Part shown: one piece after another, positions 53,673-63,900 of the stretch
How positions within the stretch are numbered: position 1 is the first letter of the stretch
Layout of the letters: each line of letters starts with the position of its first letter
NCBI RefSeq assembly: GCF_003345355.1
Contig: NZ_QQNB01000005.1
Location: 62,001-126,000, forward strand
DNA from: Sphingomonas aracearum
Lineage (GTDB): Bacteria > Pseudomonadota > Alphaproteobacteria > Sphingomonadales > Sphingomonadaceae
DNA: 64,000 bases
Direction of reading: 5' to 3'
The notes under the pieces: generated by a model
Seen by the model: the letters and a program-made list of their open reading frames with translations, nothing else
Told to the model about the DNA's origin: nothing
Database searches by the model: none
Position numbers and translations under genes: made by a program

Positions 53673-53703
53673 TTGCTCCTCCAGTGGCTGGAGCATGTAA
53701 CCG
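53673..53703 (+). promoter_or_regulatory. MerR-type promoter of the retropepsin gene
   Basis: TTGCTC (53673-53678), dyad CTCCAG-TGG-CTGGAG (53679-53693) in a 19-base spacer, then TAACCG (53698-53703). It is close in sequence to the promoter at 55424-55454, suggesting one regulator for both. The remainder of 53508-53743 shows no gene. Confidence 0.6.
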
Positions 53704-53743
53704 CAATTTGCTCTCCTGCGGACGGGGGGCTGGAGGTGGCTTT

Positions 53744-54973
53744 TTGACGGCCCGTGCTGAAGCAATCGGTATGTCTCGACGCTCATTAGTGGCGCGGCTG
53801 CTGGCCTGTGGAACCGGCTTGGTGCTCGGTTCTCCAACGCTCGCGCGACGGACTTCCCGGTCTGCGGGCTCGTGGAACTTTGGCGCGGCTCACCTCGAAT
53901 GGGAGCCGCTGGAAGTCGGCACGGGTGATACCCTCCTTGTTTTGGCGCAAGTGGGCGGCGTGCCGGTGCGGGCGGTGCTCGACAGTGGCAGCGGCGCGTC
54001 GATCATGAGCACGGCGCTCGCGGCGAAGCTCGGCTTGAACAATGGTGAGCGGCGCATGATTAGCGGGCTGAGCGCCAAGGCCCCGGTGCTGCTGGTCCGC
54101 GACATCGACGTACAGCTCGCCCGCGAAACCCGTCGTCTCCCCTTTGCTGTTGTCGGTGATCTAGGTGCTGTGTCGGCGGCCTTCGGACGACCGATCGATA
54201 TTCTCCTCGGTGCCGATATGTTCACGGGCAGCTGCATCGCGCTCGATTTCGCGAACAGGCGTATGGCGGTCGTCAAGTCGGGGACGTTCCTCGCCGGCCC
54301 TGATTGGCGCGCTGCCGCGCTCGGGCGCGGTGCCAAGCAGGAGCTGTTCATCCGGGCCTCCGTCGAGGGCCTGTCTCCCGTGCCCTTGATGATCGATCTT
54401 GGCAGCTCGGCCGCGCTGATGCTCTCGTCGGCCTATGCCCGCGATCAAGGGCTGTTGAACGGGAAGCTCGTCTCGACCGCGGCGATCGGCGGCGTCGATG
54501 GCGTGCGAGTCAACGATGCTTTCACAACCCAGAACATCAACATTGAAGGGCTTGGCGTCTCGAACGTCCCCACACTCGGGATGAGAGCTTGGCTCTCCAC
54601 CAGCACGGTTGGCAATGTCGGCCTACCGCTGATCGCTCAATTCGACGTGGTATTCGATGTGACGGCCGGGTTCGTGTGGCTCCGGCCGATCGATCCTCGT
54701 CACCGTCTGCCGATGCTGAAGGATCGTAGCGGTCTTGGCCTCGCAGCTTCACCAACGGCGCTTACCGTCGTTCATGTCGCGGCGAACAGTCCTGCGGAAA
54801 AGGCTGGCTGGGCGGTCGGCGACCGGATCGTGGCGGTGAACGGCCATTCGATCGATGCGAACTATACGCGTGGGGAGCTCTGGCAAGTGCGCTCCCGGCC
54901 TGCTGGCACCCTCGTAAAGCTGACGATGGCCTCGGGTGATGTGCGCGACCTCAGGCTAGCCGACTATTACTGA
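53744..54973 (+). CDS. Exported retropepsin-like aspartyl protease with PDZ domain
   Basis: The preferred start is TTG 53744, 7 bases after GGAGG; the ATG at 53771 is the alternative. An N-terminal signal with twin arginines (MSRRSLVARLLACGTGLVLG) leads to two aspartyl-protease half-domains: RAVLDSGSGASIMS keeps the catalytic DSG, but the second half has MIDLGSSAALML, where DTG became DLG. A PDZ domain follows (HVAANSPAEKAGWAVGDRIV). It probably acts in the periplasm as a single-active-half or dimeric protease. The MerR-type promoter upstream links it to metal stress. Confidence 0.75.
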   Translation: MTARAEAIGMSRRSLVARLLACGTGLVLGSPTLARRTSRSAGSWNFGAAHLEWEPLEVGTGDTLLVLAQVGGVPVRAVLDSGSGASIMSTALAAKLGLNNGERRMISGLSAKAPVLLVRDIDVQLARETRRLPFAVVGDLGAVSAAFGRPIDILLGADMFTGSCIALDFANRRMAVVKSGTFLAGPDWRAAALGRGAKQELFIRASVEGLSPVPLMIDLGSSAALMLSSAYARDQGLLNGKLVSTAAIGGVDGVRVNDAFTTQNINIEGLGVSNVPTLGMRAWLSTSTVGNVGLPLIAQFDVVFDVTAGFVWLRPIDPRHRLPMLKDRSGLGLAASPTALTVVHVAANSPAEKAGWAVGDRIVAVNGHSIDANYTRGELWQVRSRPAGTLVKLTMASGDVRDLRLADYY

Positions 54974-55386
54974 TCGGCTTGAGGGTGGCCTTTGCCGATC
55001 GCCTTCATGATCCGACAATCGGCCATGCGCGCCTTGGTGCAGCTCTGGCTGAGCATTGCCAACTCATCCCGCAACACCGCGAGTTGCGCCAGCCTCTCCT
55101 CCACATCCTTGAGGTGCTGAGCAGCGATAGCTGAGGCGGCACCACAATCCTGGTCCGGGTTCTGCGCCAGCCCCATCAACGATCGTATTTCGTCGACCGA
55201 AAAGCCGAGCCGGCGACCGTTGCGGATGAAGTGCAAACGCTCGATGTCGCTGGCATCATAGGTTCTACGGCCCGACGCCGTGCGCGGGGCGGAGCGCAGC
55301 AACCCGATCGACTCATAAAACCGGATCGTCGTCACTTTTGTCGACGTCTCGCTGGCGAGCTGCCCAATCATCACCGGCTTCATCAT
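54967..55386 (-). CDS. MerR-family metal regulator, ZntR/CadR-like
   Basis: From ATG 55386, 139 residues (internal starts at 55383 and 55371 are possible): helix-turn-helix PVMIGQLASETSTKVTTIRF and metal cysteines Cys81 (NPDQDCGAAS), Cys116 and Cys124 (SCTKARMADCR), as in ZntR, CadR and PbrR. It is divergent from a CDF transporter and the czc genes, so Zn, Cd or Co is the likely signal. It overlaps the convergent protease gene by 7 bases. Confidence 0.85.
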   Translation of the reverse strand: MMKPVMIGQLASETSTKVTTIRFYESIGLLRSAPRTASGRRTYDASDIERLHFIRNGRRLGFSVDEIRSLMGLAQNPDQDCGAASAIAAQHLKDVEERLAQLAVLRDELAMLSQSCTKARMADCRIMKAIGKGHPQADQ

Positions 55387-55423
55387 GCCATCCTTGCTAA
55401 TGCGAACGTGTCGCACATTTCGC

Positions 55424-55454
55424 TTGCTTCTACAGCGACTGGAGGTGGTAAGGA
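55424..55454 (+). promoter_or_regulatory. MerR-type promoter of the CDF-FTR1-czc operon
   Basis: TTGCTT (55424-55429), imperfect dyad CTACAG-CGA-CTGGAG (55430-55444) in a 19-base spacer, TAAGGA (55449-55454). The zntR-like gene is adjacent and divergent and the CDF gene starts 7 bases downstream, a very short leader. Confidence 0.55.
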
Positions 55455-55461
55455 AGGCCGC

Positions 55462-56088
55462 ATGAATGCTTCTACCGAAAGCTGCGGGTGCCACGGGGAG
55501 CCCGCGCGCGCGCAAACCGATCCGGCCTATCGCCGTGCGCTGCTGACCGTCGTGGTGCTCAACCTCGGCTTCGGAGTCGCCGAGCTGTTCGGCGGGTTCA
55601 TCGCCGATAGCCAAGCGCTGAAAGCGGATTCCCTCGATTTTCTCGGGGACGGGTCGATCAGCCTTATCGGTCTTCTCGCGCTTGCCTGGTCCGCACGGGC
55701 GAGGGCAAAGGTCGCGCTGACGCAGGGGTTGTTTCTCGGTGCGCTTGGCGTGGGCGTAATCGGTTTCGCGATTTGGCGCGCCCTGAACGCAACCGCGCCG
55801 GATGCCGAACTGATGGGCACAATCGGCGTTGTCGCGCTCGCGATCAATGTCGTGTCCGCCTTGGTGCTTGCGCGTTTCCGGGAAGGGGACGCCAATGTTC
55901 GCGCGATCTGGCTGTTCAGCCGCAACGACGCGCTCGCCAATGTCGCGGTGATCGCCGCGGCCGGTCTGGTGGCGTGGACAGGAAGCGCCTGGCCGGACCT
56001 CGCCGTCGCCGGCCTCATCGCCCTCCTGTTCCTCCACTCCGCTTATGAAATCGTCACTGGCGCTCGGCGCGAACTGGGAGAGCGGTAG
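55462..56088 (+). CDS. Cation diffusion facilitator-type transporter (CzcD/DmeF-like)
   Basis: This 208-residue protein has six membrane helices. CDF features are the helix 2 motif DSLDFLGDGSISLIGLL (metal-site Asp pair) and the later FSRNDALANVAVIAAAGLVA (Asn-Asp in place of the His-Asp pair). A Cys/His N-terminal tail (ESCGCHGE) could bind metal. The cytosolic C-terminal domain of larger CDFs is absent. It exports Zn, Co or Cd. First gene of the operon, overlapping the FTR1 gene by one base. Confidence 0.8.
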   Translation: MNASTESCGCHGEPARAQTDPAYRRALLTVVVLNLGFGVAELFGGFIADSQALKADSLDFLGDGSISLIGLLALAWSARARAKVALTQGLFLGALGVGVIGFAIWRALNATAPDAELMGTIGVVALAINVVSALVLARFREGDANVRAIWLFSRNDALANVAVIAAAGLVAWTGSAWPDLAVAGLIALLFLHSAYEIVTGARRELGER

Positions 56089-58055
56089 TGCGTCTGCTCA
56101 CCTTGATCCGGGCAATGCTCTCGCTGCGGCTGCTCGCCGCGCTCGCTGCGCTGCTGATCCCTGCTGCGGCATTCGCCGAACCCGGCGACGTGCAAACCGC
56201 ATGGCGGCTGCTCGACTATATGGCCGTCGATTATGGAGGCGCGGTCGCGAACGGTCGGATCAAGAGCGCGTCGGAATACGCCGAAATGAATGAGTTTGCC
56301 GCGTCGGTCTCGACACGGCTTCAAGGCCTGCCGGCGAAGCCGGAGCGCCAAGCCCTCATTCAGCGGGCCGCCAACCTCCAAGCGGTAATCGCGGAAAAGG
56401 GATCGACTGAACAGGTGGCAACACTGGCGCACGGGCTCGCGGCCGAACTGCTGCGCGCCTACCCGGTGCCGCTCGCGCCCGATAAGGCTCCGAACCTCGT
56501 CTCCGGCCATGCCCTGTTCCAACAATCCTGCGCGTCCTGTCACGGCATGACGGGCAACGGCCGTGGCCCCGACGCCGCCAAGCTCGCGACACCCCCGATC
56601 GCCTTTACCGATGCCGAACGTGCGCGCCAGCGCAGCGTCTTCGCGCTCTATCAGGTGGTGACGCAGGGCATCGACGGGACGGCGATGCAGAGCTTCGCCG
56701 ATCTGCCGAACGATCAGCGCTGGGCGGTAGCATTCCGAGCCGGGAGCTTCGCCTTCACGGACGCGCAGGCGCGCGAAGGCGAGCAGCTTTGGAAATCCGA
56801 CCCGACACTTCGCCGGCGCATTCCGGACCTGAAAGCCCTGGTCGCGCTCACCCCGGCCGGGCTCGGCGCGGCAATCGGCGGCGCCAAGGCTGAAGCCGTG
56901 CTCGCGTTCCTGCGTCGTCATCCCGAACAGGTGATGCAACAGGCTCCCGGCTCGCTCGTGGTCGCCCGCGCCAAGCTCGCCGAAAGCGTGGCCGCTGCCC
57001 GGCGTGGCGATGCGCGCATGGCGAAAGAGCTGGCGCTCTCGGCCTATCTCGATGGGTTCGAGCCGATCGAACCAACGCTCACCGCGCGCGACGCGACGCT
57101 GATGGGCCGAATCGAGGGCGCCATGGGGGAGTTCCGCGCCGCGATCGACCGGGGCGCATCGCCCGATGATCTCGCGGAGAAGGTCACGGTGCTGGGCGGC
57201 TTTTTCGATGATGCAGAAGCGGCGCTCGCGCCCGATGCCGCCACCGAGGCGTCCACGTTCCTGGGCGCGTTCACGATCCTGCTGCGTGAAGGGCTTGAGG
57301 CCCTGCTCATCGTCGTCGCCATGATCGCATTCCTGCGTAAAGCCGACCGCGGCGAGGCGCTGCGCTACGTTCATGGCGGCTGGGTCAGCGCGATCATCGC
57401 GGGCGGAATCACCTGGGCGGTCGCCACCTATGCAATCGGGATCAGCGGCGCGAGCCGGGAGCTGACCGAAGGGTTCGGCTCGCTGTTCGCCGCGGTCGTG
57501 CTGCTCTCGGTCGGGATTTGGATGCACGGTAAGGCGCAAGCCGATCAGTGGCAGCGCTATATTCGCGAGAAGATGTCGCGGGCGCTCTCGGGCGGGTCGG
57601 GCTGGTTCCTGTTCGGACTCGCCTTCGTGGTCGTCTATCGCGAGGTTTTCGAGACGATCCTGTTCTATGCCGCGCTTTCGGCGCAAGGTGACAACGGGAT
57701 GCTTCTCGCGGGGGCCGGGTCGGCGATTGGACTGCTCAGCCTGATCGCTTGGGCCATGCTTCGCTACAGTCGCAAGCTGCCGATCGCGCAGTTCTTCCGC
57801 TATAGCTCCTGGCTCATGGCCGTTCTGACCGTCGTGCTTGCGGGTAAAGGCGTCGCCGCGCTCCAGGAAGCCGGCCTTATCAACATCGCACCGCTCGCGG
57901 ACGTGCCACGGCTGTCGATGCTCGGCGTGTTTCCCACTTGGCAATCGGTGCTGGCGCAACTCCTGATGGCGGTCGCCATTGCGGTCGGGTTCGCCTGGAA
58001 CGGGCGCGACCGATCCCGCTCGGGTTCCGGCTCAGTGACCCTTGGTTCGAATTAG
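56088..58055 (+). CDS. FTR1-family iron permease fused to a cytochrome c domain
   Basis: The 655-residue protein has a signal peptide, a periplasmic helical part with a haem site CASCHGMTGNGRGPDAA (about 145-165), then a C-terminal FTR1 permease of seven helices with the two RExxE iron motifs LLREGLEALLIVV and VYREVFETILFY. FTR1 proteins move oxidised iron inward, with the cytochrome providing electron transfer. Its place inside a zinc/cobalt efflux operon suggests compensation for metal imbalance, or a wider cation range. Confidence 0.9.
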   Translation: MRLLTLIRAMLSLRLLAALAALLIPAAAFAEPGDVQTAWRLLDYMAVDYGGAVANGRIKSASEYAEMNEFAASVSTRLQGLPAKPERQALIQRAANLQAVIAEKGSTEQVATLAHGLAAELLRAYPVPLAPDKAPNLVSGHALFQQSCASCHGMTGNGRGPDAAKLATPPIAFTDAERARQRSVFALYQVVTQGIDGTAMQSFADLPNDQRWAVAFRAGSFAFTDAQAREGEQLWKSDPTLRRRIPDLKALVALTPAGLGAAIGGAKAEAVLAFLRRHPEQVMQQAPGSLVVARAKLAESVAAARRGDARMAKELALSAYLDGFEPIEPTLTARDATLMGRIEGAMGEFRAAIDRGASPDDLAEKVTVLGGFFDDAEAALAPDAATEASTFLGAFTILLREGLEALLIVVAMIAFLRKADRGEALRYVHGGWVSAIIAGGITWAVATYAIGISGASRELTEGFGSLFAAVVLLSVGIWMHGKAQADQWQRYIREKMSRALSGGSGWFLFGLAFVVVYREVFETILFYAALSAQGDNGMLLAGAGSAIGLLSLIAWAMLRYSRKLPIAQFFRYSSWLMAVLTVVLAGKGVAALQEAGLINIAPLADVPRLSMLGVFPTWQSVLAQLLMAVAIAVGFAWNGRDRSRSGSGSVTLGSN

Positions 58056-58095
58056 TGCAATGACATGAAAACCCTTCCGTGATAGAGGCAAGCTA

Positions 58096-58425
58096 GTGCG
58101 AGCCTTTTTGCCTTTCCTGACATGCCTGATGCTGGTCCTGACCAGCTTCTCCGGCATGGCCCATGCCGCCGATCTGGCGGGGGGAAGCATCGCGGGCGTT
58201 GAGTTCACGGTCCATACCGCCGGTGACATCGATCAGGTGCCATCGGACTCGGACAAGAATGTCCCGCATCATCACAATTATTGTCACGGACACGACGTCG
58301 GCGCGCCTGCGCGCACGACGATGGAATATACCCCCGTCCTCACAGTGCCCAAGCCGACAATCTCCGCCTCTGCGTCGCTCGACGGCCGCACCGGCATGGT
58401 CCATTTGAGGCCCCCCCAAGCCTGA
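58096..58425 (+). CDS. Small secreted His-containing protein, CzcI-like position
   Basis: This 109-residue protein has a signal peptide (FLTCLMLVLTSFSGMAHA) and a mature region with a His/Cys cluster (DKNVPHHHNYCHGHDVG). It lies directly before czcC, where czc operons keep czcI, a small periplasmic regulator or metal buffer. Sequence similarity to CzcI was not established. A GTG start is used. Confidence 0.65.
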   Translation: MRAFLPFLTCLMLVLTSFSGMAHAADLAGGSIAGVEFTVHTAGDIDQVPSDSDKNVPHHHNYCHGHDVGAPARTTMEYTPVLTVPKPTISASASLDGRTGMVHLRPPQA

Positions 58426-58484
58426 CGTCCGATTTGGGCGTGCGTTGGCGCGCCCTGTCGATCATCGTCAGGAGTCCTATTTTC

Positions 58485-59762
58485 ATGAATCGTATCCTCG
58501 CGGCCATGCTGGCCGCAGCGTCTTGCGCCACGATGGCGCAGGCGCAGGTCGGACCGTCCGCGCCTGTTGCGCAGGATGCGCCGGTCTACACGCTTGACCA
58601 AGCGGTCAGTGCAGCGGGCGGTTCGGCCCCTGCTGCGGAAGCGGCGACAGCTGGAATCGACGCGGCCCGTGCAGGTCGCACAGTCGCCGGCTTGCGGCCC
58701 AATCCGGTGGTTCAAGGCCAAGTCGAGAATGTCATCGGCTCCGGGCCGTATCGGGGGGTCCGCAGCGCGGAAACCACGGTCGGCTTTGCGATCCCGATCG
58801 AGCTAGGCGGCAAGCGCGGCGCCCGCGTCGCGGTCGCCAATGCGCAATTGTCCCGGGCCGAGATCCAGGCCGCGATCATCGCGGCGGATGTCCGGCTTCA
58901 GGTAACGCAGCTCTATGTCGAAGCGGTCGCGGCCGATCGCCGGGTAATGACAGCCCGCGATCAGGCCCGGATCGCCAGCGATGCGCTGCGGGCCGCGAGC
59001 GTTCGCGTGCAGGCAGGGCGGGCATCGCCACTCGAGCAACAGCGCGCGGATGTCGCGCGTATCAATGCCGACGCCAATGTGGAACGGCAGCTTCGCTTGG
59101 CCGAGGCGGCCCGCGCCAATCTGGCGCGTCGGATCGGACGGCCGATCGACGGCCTGCTCGATGACACGCTGCTCGATCGCCTTCCCGGTGTGAACGTCTA
59201 TGGGCCGTTGGCACCGGTCAACACGACCGGCACACTCGCGCTGGCGGCAGCCAACGCGGATTTCTCCATTGCCGAAGCCGGCGTGCGGCTCGCGCGCGCC
59301 AATCGCGTGCCTGACCTGAACGTCGGGCCGTCGATCCGCCGCCTGGAAGCGACCAACGACATGGCGGCGGTGTTCAGCGTGTCGATCCCGATCCCGGTGT
59401 TCAACAATGGTCGCGCCGCGATTGCGCAGGCGACCGCGCAGCGGACCCAGGCGGATGCGCAGCGCCGCGTGACCGCGCTCGACATCGAACAGGCGATCAC
59501 GGACGCGCAGGCGCAGGCGGCCAATGCCGCAACGACGGCTCGTGCGGCGTCGGGGCCGGCGCTGGCGGCTGCACAGGAGGCCGCCCGCATCGCGCGGATC
59601 GGCTATCGCGAGGGCAAGTTCGGCCAGCTCGAATTGCTCGATGCTGAACGCACGCTCGCCGAAACGCGGGTCGCCGCGATCGACGCGCTTGCCAATTACC
59701 AGAATGCCCGCGCGCAAGTGGAGCGACTGACCGCTCCTGCGCCCAATGGGGGGAATCAGTGA
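58485..59762 (+). CDS. czcC: CzcC outer membrane efflux channel
   Basis: This 425-residue TolC-family protein has a signal peptide (AAMLAAASCATMAQAQ) and two coiled-coil repeats, with the CzcC-type segment IPIELGGKRGARVAVANAQ and GYREGKFGQLELLDAERTLA. It forms the outer membrane duct of the Czc pump. Its TGA overlaps the czcB ATG by one base. Confidence 0.9.
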   Translation: MNRILAAMLAAASCATMAQAQVGPSAPVAQDAPVYTLDQAVSAAGGSAPAAEAATAGIDAARAGRTVAGLRPNPVVQGQVENVIGSGPYRGVRSAETTVGFAIPIELGGKRGARVAVANAQLSRAEIQAAIIAADVRLQVTQLYVEAVAADRRVMTARDQARIASDALRAASVRVQAGRASPLEQQRADVARINADANVERQLRLAEAARANLARRIGRPIDGLLDDTLLDRLPGVNVYGPLAPVNTTGTLALAAANADFSIAEAGVRLARANRVPDLNVGPSIRRLEATNDMAAVFSVSIPIPVFNNGRAAIAQATAQRTQADAQRRVTALDIEQAITDAQAQAANAATTARAASGPALAAAQEAARIARIGYREGKFGQLELLDAERTLAETRVAAIDALANYQNARAQVERLTAPAPNGGNQ

Positions 59763-60940
59763 TGAAGAGCTTTTATCTCGCGGGCGCGGCGTCGCTCGCC
59801 CTGCTCTTGGCTGCCTGCGGCGGCAAGGATGGCGGAAACGAGGCAACTGCCGAAGGCGCAGCTGCCAATGAGACGGCAGCGGGCACGGAAAAGGGCGGTG
59901 CTGAAGGCGGTCATGCCGGTGAAGGCGTTGTCACATTGGGTGCCGACCAGATCGCCACAGCGGGCGTCCAGGTCGGACGGCCGATCATCGGCGGGGCCGG
60001 GACGATCGAGCTGCCCGCGATCATCGAGGGCGACCCACAGGGAACGCAGGTCGTCTCGGCCGCAATTGCGGGACGCGTGGTCGCGCTCACCCGTAACCTC
60101 GGCCAATCGGTCGGACGCGGCCAGACCATTGCTGTCATCGAAAGCCGCGAGGCGGCGCAGATCAAGGGCGAGGTCGAGGCGGCGCGGGCGCGGCTTCAGC
60201 TCGCTAATTCGAACCTCGCGCGCGAACAGCGGCTGTTCGCGCAGAGAGTCTCCCCTGAACAGGATCTGATCGCCGCCCGCACAGCGGCGACGGAGGCGCG
60301 GATCGCCCTGACGCAGGCGCAGAGCATGGTTTCGGCGGCGGGTGTCGGCGGCGGCGGGCTCAACCGGCTCGGCATTGCCGCGCCGATCTCGGGCCAGATC
60401 ATTGCGCGCCCCGTGACGCTGGGACAAACGGTCGCGGCGGATGCCGAACTCTATCGCATCGCCAACCTGAGCCAGGTGTCGATCGCGCTTAATCTCAAGC
60501 CCGAGGATGCGGGCCGGGTGCGTCCCGGCAATACGGTGCTGGTGAAGGCGGCAGGCCGTCAGGCGACCGCCCGCGTGACCTTCGTGTCGCCGGCGCTTGA
60601 TCCGCAGACGCGGCTCGTGCCGGCGCTCGCCACGCTCGACAATCGCGGTGGCGAATGGCGGGTCGGCGAGCCTGTGACGGCAGCCGTGCAGCTCACGGGC
60701 AGCGGCGGGAGCGGGGCGGTCCGCGTGCCGACGACGGCGGTCCAGAGTTTCGAGGGCAAGTCGGTCGTGTTCGTGCGCACGCCCACCGGCTTCAAGGCGA
60801 CCCCGGTCCAGCTCGGCGATGCGTCGGGCGACACGGTGATCGTCCGGTCGGGCCTGACCGGCAACGAACAGATCGCCACCACCGGAAGTTTCACGCTCAA
60901 GGCCGAGATCGGCAAGGGCGAAGCGAGCCACGAGGATTAA
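59762..60940 (+). CDS. czcB: CzcB membrane fusion lipoprotein
   Basis: This 392-residue protein is a probable lipoprotein, with the lipobox LLLAACGG at residues 16-23. An acidic/His linker (EKGGAEGGHAGEG) precedes the barrel-sandwich and alpha-hairpin domains (GRVVALTRNLGQSVGRGQ, IAAPISGQIIARPVTLGQTV). It bridges CzcA and CzcC in the periplasm. The ATG overlaps czcC's stop codon; a GTG one codon earlier is also possible. czcA follows at 3 bases. Confidence 0.95.
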   Translation: MKSFYLAGAASLALLLAACGGKDGGNEATAEGAAANETAAGTEKGGAEGGHAGEGVVTLGADQIATAGVQVGRPIIGGAGTIELPAIIEGDPQGTQVVSAAIAGRVVALTRNLGQSVGRGQTIAVIESREAAQIKGEVEAARARLQLANSNLAREQRLFAQRVSPEQDLIAARTAATEARIALTQAQSMVSAAGVGGGGLNRLGIAAPISGQIIARPVTLGQTVAADAELYRIANLSQVSIALNLKPEDAGRVRPGNTVLVKAAGRQATARVTFVSPALDPQTRLVPALATLDNRGGEWRVGEPVTAAVQLTGSGGSGAVRVPTTAVQSFEGKSVVFVRTPTGFKATPVQLGDASGDTVIVRSGLTGNEQIATTGSFTLKAEIGKGEASHED

Positions 60941-60943
60941 GCC

Positions 60944-63900
60944 ATGATCGCCCGTATCGTAACCTGGGCGGTCGAGAAGCGCTGGCTAGTCCTGCTCCTC
61001 ACCGTCATCGTCGCCGCCATCGGCGCCTTTTCCCTCTACCGGCTACCGATCGACGCGGTGCCGGACATCACCAACAATCAGGTCCAGATCAACGTCCGCG
61101 CGCCTGCCCTCTCGCCCGAGCTGGTCGAGAAGCAGGTGTCGTTTCCAATCGAAACCGCGCTCGCCGGCACCCCCGGCCTGGAATATACGCGCTCGTTGAG
61201 CCGCAACGGCTTCGCGCAGATCACAGCGGTCTTTTCGGACGCGACGGACATCTATTTCGCCCGCCAGCAGGTGGGCGAGCGTCTGCGGGGCGTGCAAGAG
61301 AATCTGCCCGACGGCGTGAACCCTGAAATGGGTCCGATCGCGACAGGCCTGGGCGAGGTGTACATGTACACCGTTCGTCTCGATCATCGCGAGGACGACA
61401 AGCACAAGCCCGGTGAACCGGGCCAACAGCCCGATGGCAGCTACATCACGCCAGAGGGCGAGCGACTGACGACCGAAGAGGACAAGGCGACCTACCTGCG
61501 CACCGCGCAGGACTGGATCGTGACGCCGCTTCTGAAGACCACACCGGGCCTCGCCGGTGTCGACTCGATTGGCGGTTACGCCAAGCAGTTCCTCGTCGTG
61601 CCCGACGTGCAGAAGCTGGCCTCGCTCGGCATCACGCTGACGGACCTGGGAAATGCGCTGGAGCGCAATAACACCAGCGTCGGCGGTGGCTTCGTCAATC
61701 GCAATGGCGAAGGTCTGGCTGTTCGCTCGGATGCGCTCGTTCGCAATGCCAGCGAGTTGGCCAGGACCGTGATCGCGACACGTAACGGCGTGCCGATCAC
61801 GGTCGAACAAGTTGCGACTGTGAAGACGGGTCAGGCGATCCGCATGGGTTCGGCATCGGAGAACGGTACCGAAGTCGTCGTCGGCACGGCGATCATGCGG
61901 ATCGGCGAGAACAGCCGCATCGTGTCGACCGCGGTCGCTGAGAAACTGAAGACGATCAACGCTTCGCTGCCTCCTGACGTCGTAATTCAGCCGGTGCTGA
62001 ACCGCACCGAGCTAGTCAATTCGACGATCAAGACGGTCGCGAAAAACCTGTCCGAAGGCGCGGTGCTGGTCATCGTCGTGCTCTTCCTGCTGCTCGGCAA
62101 CTTCCGTGCGGCCCTGATCGCGGCGCTGGTCATCCCGATTACCATGATGCTGACCGGCTTCGGGATGCTGCGTGCCGGTGTCTCCGCCAATCTGATGAGC
62201 CTCGGCGCCTTGGACTTCGGTCTGATTGTCGATGGCGCTGTCATCATCGTCGAAAACGCGCTGCGCCGGCTTGCCGAGCAACAGCATCATGAAGGACGAT
62301 TGCTCAGCGTCAAGGAACGGCTCGCGACCGTGGCTTCCGCTGCGCGTGAGATGATCCGTCCCTCGGTGTACGGGCAGGCGATCATCATCCTTGTCTATGT
62401 GCCGCTGCTCACGTTGACCGGCGTGGAGGGCAAGACGTTCGTGCCGATGGCGCTCACCGTCATCATCGCGCTCGCCTTCGCCTTCATCCTCTCTCTCACC
62501 TTCGTGCCGGCGATGATCGCGATCTGGCTATCGAAGAAGGTTGAGGAGAAGGACGGCCGCATTATCACGTGGCTGAAGAAGCGCTACGAACCTGGTCTTG
62601 ATCGGGCGATGAAGCGTCCGACCGTGACGATCGGGGCGGGTGTCGCGAGCCTTGTGGTGGCGGCGCTGGCCTTCACCACGCTCGGCTCGGTGTTCCTGCC
62701 GCAGCTCGATGAAGGCGATTTGCTGATCCAGTCGCTCCGTATTCCGGCGACGTCGGTCCAGCAGAGCCAGGCGATGCAGGTGCCGATCGAGCGAATGATG
62801 TCGAAGCAGCCGGAGGTGCAGTTCGTCTATTCCAAGACGGGCACCGCCGAGCTGGCGGCCGACCCGATGCCGCCGAACGCAACCGACATGTTCGTTATCC
62901 TGAAGCCGCGCAAGGATTGGCCGAATCCTGAGCTTCCCAAGGAGGAGCTGGTGAGCCGGATCGAGGGTAAGCTCGCGAAGATCCCGGGCAATGCCTACGA
63001 GATCACCCAGCCCATCCAGATGCGCTTCAATGAGCTGATCGCCGGCGTGCGCGGTGACATCGCGGTGAAGGTGTTCGGGGACGACTTCAACCAGATGAAC
63101 CGGACGGCCGAGCAAATCGCTGCGACGCTGCGTAAGACGCAGGGTGCCGCGGACGTGAAAGTCGAGCAAACGACAGGTCTTCCCATGCTCGACATCCGCG
63201 TCAATCGTGACGCGATGGCGCGCCTGGGCGTCACGGCGCAAGACGTGCAGGACACCGTGACTGCCACGATCGGCGGGCGGACCTCGGGCCAGATCTTCGA
63301 GGGCGATCGTCGCTTCCCGGTGGTGATCCGCCTGTCTGAGGCGCAGCGCGCCGACATCGGCCTGCTCCAGCAGGTGCAGGTGCCGGTCGCAGGCGGCGGC
63401 TATGTGCCGCTGTCCAGCGTCGCCGAGATCAAGGTGGTCGACGGTCCCAACCAGATCAGCCGCGAGAACGGCAAACGGCGCGTGGTGGTGCAAGCCAACG
63501 TGCGTGGCCGCGACGTCGGATCGGTGGTTGCGGATGCGCAGGCAGCGATCGCCAGCCAGGTTCGGCTGCCTGCCGGTACCTATCTCGAATGGGGCGGCCA
63601 ATTCGAAAACCTGCAATCGGCAAGCGAGCGGCTGAAGCTGGTTATTCCGGCCTGCTTCATCCTGATCCTGTTGCTGCTCTATGGCGCATTGGGATCGGTC
63701 CGCGATGCCGCGATCGTCTTCACCGGCGTGCCCTTCGCGCTGGTGGGCGGTGTCCTGCTGCTCTTCTTGCGAGGCATGGACTTTTCGATTTCGGCGGCGG
63801 TGGGCTTCATCGCCCTGTCGGGCATCGCGGTCCTCAACGGCCTCGTGATGGTCAGCTCGATCCAGGATCTGATCCGGTCGGGGCTATCGCGCGAAGAGGC

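Noticed and set aside
53508..53743. Possible small gene between the GDCCVFCS gene and the protease gene
   Set aside because: No frame with a credible start and ribosome site; the region is explained by the MerR-type promoter.
56043..57959. Long minus-strand frame opposite the FTR1 gene (638 codons)
   Set aside because: It is antisense to a clear FTR1-cytochrome gene, Arg/His/Gly-rich and without motifs; a GC-rich shadow frame.
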